A stretch of 64,000 nucleotides of DNA from contig NC_068972.1 in assembly GCF_016808095.1 (NCBI RefSeq), positions 21,568,289 to 21,632,288 on the forward strand, in the 5' to 3' direction. A program made the position numbers and the translations under genes. The notes beneath the pieces are model-generated. The model was not told the origin of the DNA and did no database searches. It was given only the letters and a program-made list of their open reading frames with translations. Position 1 is the first letter of the stretch; each line of letters starts with the position of its first letter. Source of the stretch: Vigna angularis (taxonomy: Eukaryota > Streptophyta > Magnoliopsida > Fabales > Fabaceae). Below, one piece after another: positions 13,424-23,620 of this stretch.

Positions 13424-14230
13424 TCATATACTTAGTGCGACCGTGAAAAACAGGGTTGTGTACAATGAAAACAAAACTTTGGTTTGAGTCATAAGAATAG
13501 AACCCTCAACTAAATGTTTCACCTCAAGACCAAGAAAATAGTCTAACTGACCAAGCTGTTTGAGAGAAAATGTGGCATGAAGCTTAATAGTAGCAGTTTG
13601 AATCAAATTAGAGGAGTTGTCAATGATAATAATATCGTCAACATAAACTAGAAGATAAATGATGTTAAACCCATGCTGAAAAATGAATCAGGATGTGTCA
13701 TAAGTGTTGGTAGAAAACCCAAGCTAATGAAGAGTAGTCTAATGACGAATGAACAATTGTCTTAGGGCTTGCTTGAGTCCTTAAAGAGCCTTATTCAACT
13801 TACAAAGTAAGGACTTGTTAAGAACTACAAACCTTAGTGGTTGCTACATGAACATAGTTTTATCTAAAAACCCATTGAGAAAAACATTATTAACATCAAG
13901 TTGAAACAATTTCTACCTATTAGAAAGTGTAATTGTAAGAATAATGCGAATAATGATCGGATTAACCATTGGAGAGAACATTTCATGAAAGTCTAAACTA
14001 TGAACATGATGAAAAACTTTAGCAACTAAACGGGCTTTATATTTGTTGATAGAGCCATCAACATTTTCCTTTACTCTAAACACCCATTTGCAACCAACAA
14101 CCTTTCCATGAGCTAAAGAAACGAAACCCCGTGATTTTTGACTTAATAACACATCATACTCCTACTAAATGACAGCTTTCCAATATGGATCATTAAGATC
14201 ATGTTTCATAGATGTAAGCTTAGAGTGAGT
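13424..14230 (-). pseudogene. Ty1/copia reverse transcriptase relic
   Basis: The minus strand encodes pieces of a copia-type (RVT_2) reverse transcriptase in family order. From the high-coordinate end: DLNDPYWKAV near 14210, GCKWVFRVKENVDGSINKYK with ARLVAK near 14040-14100, LDVNN.FLNG near 13880, CKLNKAL near 13790, LVYVDD (the catalytic YVDD at 13634-13645) and LKQLGQLDYFLGLEV near 13540. Several in-frame stops (for example TAG just after the Ser-Asn-Arg near 13910) and frame losses separate the pieces, so it is not functional. In an intact element this domain would copy RNA into cDNA. No integrase, gag or LTR could be joined to it with certainty. The neighbouring minus frame 14381-14569 may be the degraded linker between integrase and reverse transcriptase. 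Confidence 0.85.
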
Positions 14231-15479
14231 TAACAATGGAGAAGGATGAACTCTTTATCAAGAAAGAAAAATATTCAACCAAGTTTGCTTAGGGTGAACA
14301 TTTATACAAGGAGTAGGAAAAGAATTTAAAAGAATAGTAAAAGTGGGAGATGATGAATCGGAAGATGGAGAAACAATAGCTTATACAAGAGAAGATGAAC
14401 CATCTACTCTAACAGTAGAAGGAAAAACATGGTAATCATGTTGAAGATGGTCAAAGGTGTTGGAAATTGAGTGAACAAGTGGATTGCAAAGGTGAGAACA
14501 AGTTGGGACAAAGAGAAAAATATTTATTAACATCTTTAATGGACTTGGGGAATTTAAGGAACAAATCAAATTAGGGAAACCTATTTTTAGTAAAGATTAC
14601 ACACTGTAAGAAAAATCATTATTACCATTGCAAAAATTCATAGGTAAGTCATAAAATGAGTAGGTAAAGCAGTACCTACGGATTATTTATGAAAAACATT
14701 TATAAATGAATTAGTCATAACTAACATTATCTACATATTTATCCATACGTAATTTATTTATAGATTTATGCTGGAAATCACATGCGGATAAATCTGTCAG
14801 TAATTGCCTAACCAATCCACAGATAACTTCTTTATGGATAAATCCGTAGATAATGTGTTTGTTAGCTTTGATAATAATGATTTTTTCCTTGTTTTTAAAT
14901 ATATAAATAATGTTTTTCGAGTTCCCATACTGGTTGTCAAGTTTCCATGTTGCCTGTCGAGCTTCTATGTTGCCTGTCGGGTTGATTATACTACCAACCA
15001 AGCTCTCATGCTGCTTGTTGAGCTTCCATGCTGCCTATCGAGCTGGTTATAATGCTAGTTGAGCCTACTCACTAACTCCCGAGCCAACTTAGGTGCTATG
15101 ATGCTTGTCGAGTTGCATTGTAAGATGTTGAGCTTCTACATGTGACCCCTAAAAGTCGTTAGTTGTTATGACCTCGTCTACCATCAATGGAAATGACCTT
15201 GGATAATGGATGAGACGAGGTGGTGGGGAAAGGAAAGAGGAAGCTCTAAAGAAGAAGGTGGAGGACGAAGAACCATGAGCAACGATGATTCCTATAGTTG
15301 AGGCTTATGGTTGGCAAAGATGAATACAAAAGAAACCCTATGATTTGAGTACAAAATAAATCACTCAGGTTTGAGTTTTAGGATCTAGGGTTTCATACCT
15401 TCTAAATTTAGGAGTCTAACCTAACCTTCAGAAGCCTCACTAGAGGTGTGAAGACACAATGGTAGTTGTGAGATGAAAG

Positions 15480-16724
15480 TGATAATGACCAATTTTACTT
15501 CATTATCCAACATCAAATTGATGGAAATTGTCAACTCTTCCTTTACTTCTAGTCTTGTTTAACTCAATTTCTTGTTTTTTGTAAGTGATTACATCATAAG
15601 TTGTAATTAGCCCTTTTGATGGCTAATCCCCATTCAAAGAAGCTGGGAGAAGCTACCCACCAAAGAACATTGCCAAAACCCAAGAAAAGAGAGAAGAGTA
15701 GCTGAAAAGATGAAGAACCCAGGCTGCTGGAGAGAGTCACGCCGGGCGCCTACTGACCTATGCGGCGCCGGGCGTGACAATGCTGACCGAGGACGCGCCT
15801 GGCGCCTGTCTGTCGGGCCGCCGGGCGCCACTTTTGCTGATCTGGCAGAAACAGCTTATTTAGTTCTGGAACGCGAAGGGGTTTGCATCTTTGGCATCCC
15901 AGACACAAATTCTCTCAATTGGAGCGTCCAGAGGCGAGCTAGGAGCTGTGGGAACAGCCCTTCTTCATCCTTGGGTCCTCCTCCTTCTTCCATTTCCACC
16001 TTTGTTGTAAGATCAAGCTCTCCATTCATGGAGAGCTAGTTTCATTATTGTTGGGGATTGATGTAACCACGGATCTCTTATGTAAATTACAGTTGTTTTG
16101 AATGATTATATGCCTCTTTGATTAATTGTTAGTGTTTAATTCCTTTGCTTAAAGCTTGTATGATTGATTCAACCATTTCATGATTTTAGGGTTTGCTTGA
16201 TATTGGGAAATATTGGGTGAATCTAGAACTGGATTAAACACCTAAAGGAAATTGTATCTAGGGATAGAACTAGGACCTTTGGTTGTCTTGAATCTCAATT
16301 CTTAAAGCAGATGAACTTGTTAGGTTTTCCAAGGGATTGGAGTTTAAGAAGTAAGTCTAGGCTCTCTCTACCAAGGGATTGGGTTTGAGTAAATTAGAAG
16401 ATTGACATTGGCTAATTAATGAAGAGGAAGTGATTTTCTATACATAAGAGTGAAGTAGGTGAAATCATATCCCCAACAATACCATTCCATATCATTTCTA
16501 ATCTTGCATTTCCTAAGTGTTTGCATTATCAAAGATCATTTTTACACTTCATGTTTTTTCTTTAATTTAATTGCACTAAAACCACAAAAACATGGAATCA
16601 TTCTTTAGTCTAAATTAGTTAGATATTATACGATTGTCTAGGACACGAGTCTCTTGGGAAACGATATCCGGTCTTACCGGTTTTATTACTTGAACGATTT
16701 GGTACACTTGCCAAAGTCTCAACA
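15480..16724 (+). repeat. 5' LTR of Athila element
   Basis: 1245 bp, starting TGATAATGACC and ending TCTCAACA. By eye it matches the 3' LTR at every position but one (C at 16705, T at 24845). It holds a 43-nt GC-rich palindrome at 15736-15778 and a weaker one near 15788-15832. The overlapping 109- and 65-codon frames here arise from GC-rich sequence and are not supported as genes. Confidence 0.95.
15736..15778. repeat. 43-nt GC-rich palindrome module (5' LTR copy)
   Basis: Left arm GTCACGCCGGGCGCC, 13-nt loop, right arm GGCGCCGGGCGTGAC; 14 of 15 arm positions pair. The same module recurs at 20559-20601, 20888-20930 and 23877-23919 and, more weakly, at 19853-19893 and 19947-19989. Confidence 0.85.
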
Positions 16725-16730
16725 AGTTTT

Positions 16731-16749
16731 TGGCGCCGCTGCCGGGGAC
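16731..16749 (+). promoter_or_regulatory. Primer binding site (tRNA-Asp) of Athila element
   Basis: TGGCGCCGCTGCCGGGGAC starts seven bases after the 5' LTR and is complementary, with one mismatch, to the 3' end of plant tRNA-Asp. This is the primer typical of Athila elements and marks where minus-strand cDNA synthesis would begin. Confidence 0.85.
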
Positions 16750-16888
16750 CCGTGTTAAACTAGACTTTTGTGTGATTTTTAACCGTTTTAGACTTTATCT
16801 TTTTGTGTATAATTTTCTATTTTGTTGTAATTATTATCTTTATTTTTGGGCTAACTTGTGGCGCAGGAGTTTGGTTGATTTCTAGTGT

Positions 16889-19336
16889 ATGCAGGGAAAC
16901 ATCCGTACAAGGAGGACTGTGTCATCTGAACCACTCCTTGTAGATCCTGAGATTGAGAAAGCAGCTAGAAGGAACAATAGTGACACTAGGAAACGAAAAG
17001 CTCTAGTAGCACAAACTGCTTTTGAATCTTCATCTTCTTTCAACAATCAAGACATAGAGTCTTTTGATTCTTCTTCTGTGAACGGGATGGCTGGCGCAGG
17101 ACCACCTCCAAGGAGAACCATAGGGGACTCAATCACTTACACAAGCCCGAGAAATTTCTCAAGCATTGTGAGGCCCACTATGAGTGACAAGCTGGCAGAA
17201 ATGAAGCCTGCTCTACTCCAGCTCATCAATTCAAACCAATTTTCTGGCCTGGACAATGAAGACCCTCATGCGCACTTGGTCACCTTCTATGAGTTATGTG
17301 GTACTATGGGTGTACAAGGGGAGGACGAAGAAGCATTATACATGAGACTCTTCCCATTCTCTCTTAATGGCAAAGCAAAGGCGTGGCTCCAGTCACAACC
17401 TAATCAAAGTCTTACGAGCTGGGAGGATGTGGAATATAAATTTCTAGCACGCTTCTTTCCACCATCAAAGAGCACAGAGGTGAAGGCTGCCATTGCTACT
17501 TTCGTCCAAGGAGTGGATGAACCACTTTGTGAAGCATGGGAAAGATTTAAATCTTTATTGAGAAAGTGTCCCAGCCATGGATTCAGTCTAGAAATGCAAG
17601 TGCAAACTTTCTGTAATGGTTTGCAACCTCATACAAAGATGATATTAGACGCATCCTTTGGTGGTTCAGTACTTTTTAAGACTGCTGAGGAAGCCATTGC
17701 TGTAATAGAAAATATGGCTTCCACTGATTTGAGGAGCCAACATGGGAGAATTCCAGCACAGAGGAGAGGAGTGTATGAACTGAGTGCCCAGGATGCTTTA
17801 CTTGCACAGAATAAGCTTCTGGCTCAACAAATGGAACTCTTAACTCAACATATGGCCAAACTACCTCAGCAGTTACAAGCAATGCAAGGGTGGAGACAAA
17901 ATCAAGAAGCTTCTAGCAGTAAAAATCCGTATCAACATGCTCAACAGTATCCACCTCAAAATGATCGGACTTCAAAGCTAGAAGACACATTACAGATGTT
18001 TATGCAGCAATCCATCCAAAACCAGAAAAACACTGATGCATCCATAAAGAACCTGGAAGTGCAAATTGGTCAATTGGCTAAGCAATTAGCAAACCAACAG
18101 GGTGGAAATTTTACTGCAAATACTCAAGCCAACCCGAAGGAGGAGTGTAATGTAATATTCACAAGAAGTGGGAAAGAGGTTGGAAGAAAGGAAGAAGAAG
18201 AAGAAAAGCCAGAAGAAGAAAATAAAAAAGAAAATGAAGTAGAAGAAGAGATCGCTGAAAGAGAAGGAGAAAATAAAAAAACTGAAAAGGAGAAAAACCA
18301 AAAAGAGAAGGAGATAGTGAAACAACTTCCTTACCCAAGAATCCCATCTGCTAAAGGGAAGGAGAAACAATTGGCTCGGTTTAAGCAAATATTTGATCAA
18401 CTTGAGATTACCATGCCATTGACTGAAGCACTACAACAAATTCCTGCTTACGCAAAGTACATGAAGCAAATCCTCAACAAAAAGAAAAAGTATTTAGATG
18501 AGGAAACAATTGAAGTGCAAGGGAATTGTAGCGCCATCATGCAGAAAACCCTTCCTCCCAAATTTAAAGATCCGGGAAGTTTCACCATTCCATGCACTGT
18601 TGGAAATCATGATATAGGTAGAGCTCTCGTTGACTTGGGAGCTAGCATCAATCTGATACCTTTATCCATGCTTAAGAAGATTGGTGGTCTTGAAGTCAAG
18701 CCTACAAGAATGATGCTGCAGCTGGCAGATAGATCCATCAAATACCCTTGTGGTGTAGTGGAAGATGTGGTGGTCAACATAGACAAACTCCAATTCCCAG
18801 TGGACTTTGTAGTTATGGACATGGAGGAATCTGCAGATATACCACTCATCCTTGGAAGACCTTTCATGAAGACAGCCAAGGTTGTCATTCATGTGGAAGA
18901 AGGAACAGTGAAATTGAAAGACCAAGATGAGGAGGTGACTTTCAATGTCTTTGGGGTTGAGCAGCAAAAGCATGAAAAAGAGACTAGTCTTGAAGCTACA
19001 GATGAACTTCTATCAATTACTAGTCTAACAGAGCAAGCTGCCAAGTTGGTAAAGAGGAGCTTTAGTTGTTTATCTCCAAGAGTAAAGGAAGAAGAAGAAG
19101 AAAAGGAAGAGGAACTAGTTCACCAAAATCCTGTGATGGCAAGCGATGAGCCCAAACCTGGCAAACCAGTGAGATTCAAGAATAGGTTATGGGTCATCAA
19201 GAACATAAAGATAAATGGAGTGCTTGAGATAGAGGCTCCATATTCTAGGAGAGTCAAGGTGGTGACTAGGAAATTGCTGAGAGGATGTTGGTGTCATGAC
19301 AAGAAGAAGCATTCCAACATCAAAAAGCAAACTTGA
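16889..19336 (+). CDS. gag-pro: Athila Gag-protease polyprotein (815 aa)
   Basis: A single open frame. Residues about 110-230 form a Retrotrans_gag region (AKAWLQSQPNQSLTSWEDV, then the RFFPPSKSTEVKAAI segment), expected to build the virus-like particle. A Gln-rich, partly coiled-coil stretch follows at about 290-400, then a strongly acidic/basic Glu-Lys-rich linker (about 430-480). Residues about 565-690 form a retropepsin-like aspartic protease with active-site DLGAS (VDLGASINLIPLSML) and the conserved ILGRPFM hydrophobic/Gly motif. The C-terminus (RLWVIKNIKING) normally lies at the far end of pol in full elements, so the polymerase domains appear to have been deleted between protease and this tail. 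The frame has no stops, which fits the young age. The start ATG follows about 140 bp of leader after the primer site. No zinc knuckle is visible, which I believe is usual for Athila. Confidence 0.9.
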   Translation: MQGNIRTRRTVSSEPLLVDPEIEKAARRNNSDTRKRKALVAQTAFESSSSFNNQDIESFDSSSVNGMAGAGPPPRRTIGDSITYTSPRNFSSIVRPTMSDKLAEMKPALLQLINSNQFSGLDNEDPHAHLVTFYELCGTMGVQGEDEEALYMRLFPFSLNGKAKAWLQSQPNQSLTSWEDVEYKFLARFFPPSKSTEVKAAIATFVQGVDEPLCEAWERFKSLLRKCPSHGFSLEMQVQTFCNGLQPHTKMILDASFGGSVLFKTAEEAIAVIENMASTDLRSQHGRIPAQRRGVYELSAQDALLAQNKLLAQQMELLTQHMAKLPQQLQAMQGWRQNQEASSSKNPYQHAQQYPPQNDRTSKLEDTLQMFMQQSIQNQKNTDASIKNLEVQIGQLAKQLANQQGGNFTANTQANPKEECNVIFTRSGKEVGRKEEEEEKPEEENKKENEVEEEIAEREGENKKTEKEKNQKEKEIVKQLPYPRIPSAKGKEKQLARFKQIFDQLEITMPLTEALQQIPAYAKYMKQILNKKKKYLDEETIEVQGNCSAIMQKTLPPKFKDPGSFTIPCTVGNHDIGRALVDLGASINLIPLSMLKKIGGLEVKPTRMMLQLADRSIKYPCGVVEDVVVNIDKLQFPVDFVVMDMEESADIPLILGRPFMKTAKVVIHVEEGTVKLKDQDEEVTFNVFGVEQQKHEKETSLEATDELLSITSLTEQAAKLVKRSFSCLSPRVKEEEEEKEEELVHQNPVMASDEPKPGKPVRFKNRLWVIKNIKINGVLEIEAPYSRRVKVVTRKLLRGCWCHDKKKHSNIKKQT

Positions 19337-19946
19337 GCTTAATGGTGTCAAGCTAATGACGTTAAACAAGCGCTTACTGGGAGGCAACCCAGCTTTCTAA
19401 CCTTTTCTCTTGTTTGTTTTTATTTGTTGAGTGTTGTTTGATTGTTTGTTTTAATGTGTAGTGTGTTGTCTTTGTTTTAAACCATGCTTGTGTGAGGAAC
19501 AACCAAGGTGAATTTTTGAGTTGATTGTTAGATATGTGAAGGCTATAGTGAATTGATGTGAATAGGAGATGTGAAACTGTTTTGGCTATTTTCTGGGCTG
19601 TTTTTACTTGATTTCAAATTACCTTACTCAAGCCAAAAGCCAAAAATGTTGCCTAACTTGTGGAATTGTAAAGTTTTGAAAGAATGACTTCAATTTGCAA
19701 CTTGAATGCTCAAATTCAATTCCTTGGGTTTTGAACAAGTTTGTTTAATGATAATATGAGATTCTGGAGCATCTCATGTGATTTGAAGTTCAAATTCTCA
19801 AAAACCCGAGTTAGGTAGCTTGGAAACCAGTTTCTGCATAATTCTGCAGAAACTCACGCCCGGCGCCTCCTGCTGGTCGGCGCCTGGCTCCAGATTGCAC
19901 ACTCTGACCATCACCTCTCAGATTCAGCATCTGGCTGGGTCACGAC

Positions 19947-19989
19947 CCCACGCCCGGCGCCGCATGACCTAACAGGCGCCCGGCGCGAC
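19947..19989. repeat. 43-nt GC-rich palindrome module (spacer, weaker)
   Basis: CGCCCGGCGCC pairs with GGCGCCCGGCG across a 13-nt loop. Only the outermost positions fail to pair. A still weaker relative lies at 19853-19893 with an 11-nt loop. Confidence 0.7.
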
Positions 19990-20558
19990 TTCTGCAGCAG
20001 ATTTTTTCAGTTAAGTCTGAGTGCACAGTGGGCTTGGCCCATCAAATTCTTTTCACCCTACACTCACCCTAACACTCCTCTCAGTTCAGAAACTCCTCAC
20101 ACACACTATCACTCCTTCTAATTCTTCTCCACTTCACGGCCTCATCTATTTCTTCACTCTCCACCACCCCACTCACTCCATTATCATAAATCTTCAACCT
20201 CCACACCTAATTGCTACTGCCTCCATTGCTCATCATTCCTAACCACTCTCGGGCCATCTCAATCCAAGCACTCTCCAAATTCAAAAGTCTCAAAATCTAG
20301 CTAATCATCTTCTCTGCATATCAAGTAGGTTGTTCACTCTTTACTATGGCCATAATTTTCACAATGCCTGATCTTGGTTGTTTAGCATTTAGAAGCTTTG
20401 ATTTTGACCTAGGGTAATTTAATTTCGGTTCAATTAGAGTGTTGTATGTGATAGCTGCTGGTTAGGACTCAAATTCTTGCTTTCATAGACAGATTCGAAC
20501 ACACACACACAATCACAGTGGTTGGAATGCAGAATCTGGGTTTGCCCCAATTCTACAT

Positions 20559-20601
20559 GTCGCGCCAGGCGCCTGCTGGCTGATGCGGCGCCGGGCGCGA
20601 C
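20559..20601. repeat. 43-nt GC-rich palindrome module (spacer)
   Basis: Left arm GTCGCGCCAGGCGCC, 13-nt loop, right arm GGCGCCGGGCGCGAC; 14 of 15 positions pair. Against 20888-20930, both arms carry the paired change T-A to C-G in GTCRC/GYGAC. Confidence 0.85.
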
Positions 20602-20887
20602 TTCCTCTGCCCATGTTTGGAACTTTGTTGTGGTGTGTCCGGCAGCTTTTGTTTGTTGTTTAAATGTTGTTTTTGATGAAATTTTGATTGAGCTGTGATG
20701 ATATCTGAGTTTGACCTATATTAAAGTAGCAAAAGTGTGTTGATTCATGGAGTTTTGCTTGTGCCTTGGCTATTGATGATTTGTTTTCACTGAGTTATGC
20801 ATCATTACATCATCTAAGCTTAATCTCATTCACACAAACTGAGCCAGCAGCTGAGAAGCCAAAAAGCTTGAATCTGCATAAAATGCT

Positions 20888-20930
20888 GTCACGCCCGGCG
20901 CCTACTGACTTGTGAGGCGCCCGGCGTGAC
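20888..20930. repeat. 43-nt GC-rich palindrome module (spacer, perfect arms)
   Basis: Left arm GTCACGCCCGGCGCC and right arm GGCGCCCGGCGTGAC are perfect reverse complements over 15 bp with a 13-nt loop. Confidence 0.9.
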
Positions 20931-21137
20931 CACCCCTGACAGCAACCAGAAATTTTTTGTTTTACTGTTTTGGCTTCATTTCTTCGTTGATCAGGGCTTT
21001 TCTTTGATATGTTTTGACTGTGTGGTTTGTGTGCATACCATTGAAAGCATTTGGTACATCATGATGTAAGCTAATGATGAATTTACTCATGAATCTAAAC
21101 ACATTTATCTTCTTTGATCCTACCTTATTTTGTAGAT

Positions 21138-22223
21138 ATGGCTTCTTCATCTGGGTCCAAGAGGATTAAGACCACTGCTGGTCTAAGGGAAAGCAAAAGG
21201 AAAGAGAAGATATACTCTGATATCTTCTTAACCAAGGACCATAAGAAGCACTTCTCCAATGTCCAGAACAGAAAACTTTTGATGGAGAGGAAAGTCACCC
21301 TTCTACCTCAAGATGTGCCAGACTTCTCCAATGAGATTATGGAGAGGCAATGGAGCCATTTAACCACATACCCAGAACCTGCCAATATAGCCATTGTCCA
21401 GGAATTCTATGCCAACGCCAAATCCTTCTCTCCGGACACAGAACCCTTCTGGAGCTATGTGCGTGGTCAGCGGATTTCATTCGATGCTGACACTATAAAT
21501 GAGTTCCTCAACACGGAGTGGGAAGATGATGATGAGATATGTGACTACGCCGAGTTGATGGCGACTGAGCTAGACCATGAGGAGATTGAGCAAGCCTTAT
21601 GTATTACAGGAGGCGCATTTCAAAGAAATAGGCAGCAACAACCTCTTCATATCAAGAGGGTACACCTCAGTTCTCTCAGCCGTCTATGGATGCCTCTTGT
21701 GCATTCCAACATTTCCCCGTGCACACATGTCTCTGATGTCACGGTTAACAGAGCTGTCATCTTATATGCCATTCTCACTGGACGCTCTGTAAACCTGGGG
21801 AAACTAATAGCTAATGAGATACGCAACTGTGCAAATTCCACAAAAGCTCCCCTTGGACATCCCTCTCTTATCACCCATCTCTGCAAACAAGAAGGAGTGG
21901 ACATCACTATTCCACCATTCGAGCATCCTAGGAGACCTATTGATATGGGGTATTATACCCAATTTTGTCTGGATGCAGATGATGGAACTGCCAGTTCACC
22001 ACCCAGATCGCCGAGGATACATGCTAGACAGCGCCCTATCCCCAGACGTCCTCAGACACCACCACCAGCACCTCAGTCCGATCCCTACCAGATGATGGAC
22101 ATGAGACTTGCACTGATTGAATCCAAGTTGGAGGCGGTGAACCGGATTGGCCAGGCCCATGCAGAGATGATGAGACATGTTTATGCAGCATCCCATCCAG
22201 GTTTCATGACTTCGGATCAATAA
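21138..22223 (+). CDS. Athila second ORF, PF20167-type putative plant transposon protein
   Basis: An open frame of about 361 codons from ATG 21138 (MASSSGSKRIK); an in-frame ATG at 21114 would add eight residues but lies before the likely acceptor TTTTGTAG. The core (about residues 60-245, with ERQWSHLTTYPEPAN, then FYANA, and a WMPLVHSNISPC stretch) looks like the putative plant transposon protein domain (PF20167) found in this position of Athila elements, sometimes called env-like by position. I see no signal peptide and no convincing membrane segment, so an envelope role is not supported. The C-terminal part is Pro/Arg-rich. A TAA at 22221-22223 ends it, but the frame continues for 45 more codons into an acidic Asp/Glu tail, so the stop may be recent. 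Function unknown. Confidence 0.75.
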   Translation: MASSSGSKRIKTTAGLRESKRKEKIYSDIFLTKDHKKHFSNVQNRKLLMERKVTLLPQDVPDFSNEIMERQWSHLTTYPEPANIAIVQEFYANAKSFSPDTEPFWSYVRGQRISFDADTINEFLNTEWEDDDEICDYAELMATELDHEEIEQALCITGGAFQRNRQQQPLHIKRVHLSSLSRLWMPLVHSNISPCTHVSDVTVNRAVILYAILTGRSVNLGKLIANEIRNCANSTKAPLGHPSLITHLCKQEGVDITIPPFEHPRRPIDMGYYTQFCLDADDGTASSPPRSPRIHARQRPIPRRPQTPPPAPQSDPYQMMDMRLALIESKLEAVNRIGQAHAEMMRHVYAASHPGFMTSDQ

Positions 22224-23607
22224 AGCGCCTTCATTGCTTGGCCTGGGGACCAGTCCTTTCCTGCTGGGGGGGGGGGGGGTAGACCTCAGGCTGGCACTGC
22301 TGCTATGGATGAGGATGATGACGATGACGAGGTAGACGAGGACGAGGACTCAGACTGACTGATGGCCATCACAGCAGGAGTCGTTTTTTTTTTCTTTATT
22401 TTTTTCTTCTGTTTTTCAGTCGTTATTTTACTTTTAGGTACTTTAAATTTTTGAACATAAACATCTTTTATGCATTTGGTTTGACAGTATGAGTTGATGT
22501 GTGAAAATCTGGTTGTTATGCTTTCTGTGTGTGATTGAACGTGTGGAAATAGCTTATTTGATTGAGCATTGATTGTTGATGTGTTCACTGAGTTATGCTA
22601 ATGCTTGGGGAGTCGATTGCAGTCAAAATTCATGACATTGTGTTTAGCAGAGTATGGAATCTTAATTAACAGGGTGAGATTTAGTGCCTCATATTCTTTT
22701 GCTGTGTGATTGCTATCATGCTAGATCACAATTGACTTTGCCTGAGTTTCTATAATTTGAACTATCTACTTGCTTGTTGAATTTGATCAAGGCATTCTTT
22801 TCTCACCTTACATACACATTAGCCATTCAACCACAAATGTAAAAAGATCTTTCTTCTTTGTACCTTAAGCTTATTGAAAATTCCCTGAACTTTTCTACCT
22901 TGAGCTGAATAGAACATGCATCTGCATTACAGGAGAATAGTCCAAGTTTGGGGGGAAAATATGGTGTATTGAGAAAAAGACAAAGATGGAAAAGTAAGAA
23001 AAAGAGAATAAGAAAAGAGCTTAATGAAAAAACAGTTGGGTATAAGTTTGAAATTGGTAATAGTACATGAGGAGCAAAAGAAGAAGTTTATATGCATGGA
23101 GTGAATTACTTAATCTCTCAGCTCAAGATCCTTTGAATTCCAGAAAAACCATGATTCTTTCTTAGCCCAATCACAATTCAAGCCAAACAAAGTCCTTGTG
23201 TTATCAACTTGCTTGTGATGTGTTTGATTTGATTGAAACGAAAGGCAAAGTTAAATTGTGTGATATTATGACTGCAGAGTGAGCTTTATACACCCCTATA
23301 CACCATTGCGCTAGAGCGAAACACTTTCCAGGTGAGGATTGATTCCATACATCTTGTGAAACACTCTGTCATGTTTGTTGATTTCTTTTACACCCTTTGC
23401 ATTGTGATCATAATTGTTGATAGGTGAACAACACTGTTGTGCTTGATTGATGAAAGCTGTATATATCCATTTTGTTCTTTCCATTAGATGCAAACACATG
23501 ATTTTTACTTCATGAGCTTAAAGGATATCTCAAATTTGAAACCAATGCACTTGAATGATTGTTTTTTAGGATTGTTTACCTTTTTCTTGAGGACAAGCAA
23601 GGTTCTA
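22224..23607 (+). other. 3' non-coding region of Athila element
   Basis: Contains the in-frame continuation of the second ORF to a TGA at 22356-22358, including a run of 14 G at 22266-22279 and an Asp/Glu-coding stretch. The rest is AT-rich with no gene. The 62- to 100-codon frames here are on the opposite strand or low complexity. Confidence 0.6.
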
Positions 23608-23619
23608 AGTTTGGGGGAG
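23608..23619 (+). promoter_or_regulatory. Polypurine tract of Athila element
   Basis: AGTTTGGGGGAG lies directly before the 3' LTR, as expected for the plus-strand primer. Its position fixes the LTR start at 23621. Confidence 0.8.
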
Positions 23620-23620
23620 T

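Larger units (their letters stand above)
19340..21137 (+). other. Non-coding spacer of Athila element with GC-rich palindromes
   Basis: About 1.8 kb between the two ORFs. It begins with the GGGAGGCAACCCA segment often seen after Athila coding regions. It then carries four GC-rich inverted modules (19853-19893, 19947-19989, 20559-20601, 20888-20930). It ends in TTATTTTGTAG just before the second ORF, which could serve as a splice acceptor for a subgenomic RNA (inference). The 73-codon frame at 20021-20242 has no recognisable domain. Confidence 0.6.

Noticed and set aside
15634..16039. Overlapping 65- and 109-codon frames in the LTR, repeated at 23775-24180
   Set aside because: They lie in GC-rich palindromic LTR sequence, overlap on opposite strands and match no family. 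Their identity in both LTRs follows from LTR identity.
18086..18400. Antisense Phe/Leu-rich frames opposite the gag ORF
   Set aside because: A shadow of the Glu/Lys-rich linker of gag on the other strand.
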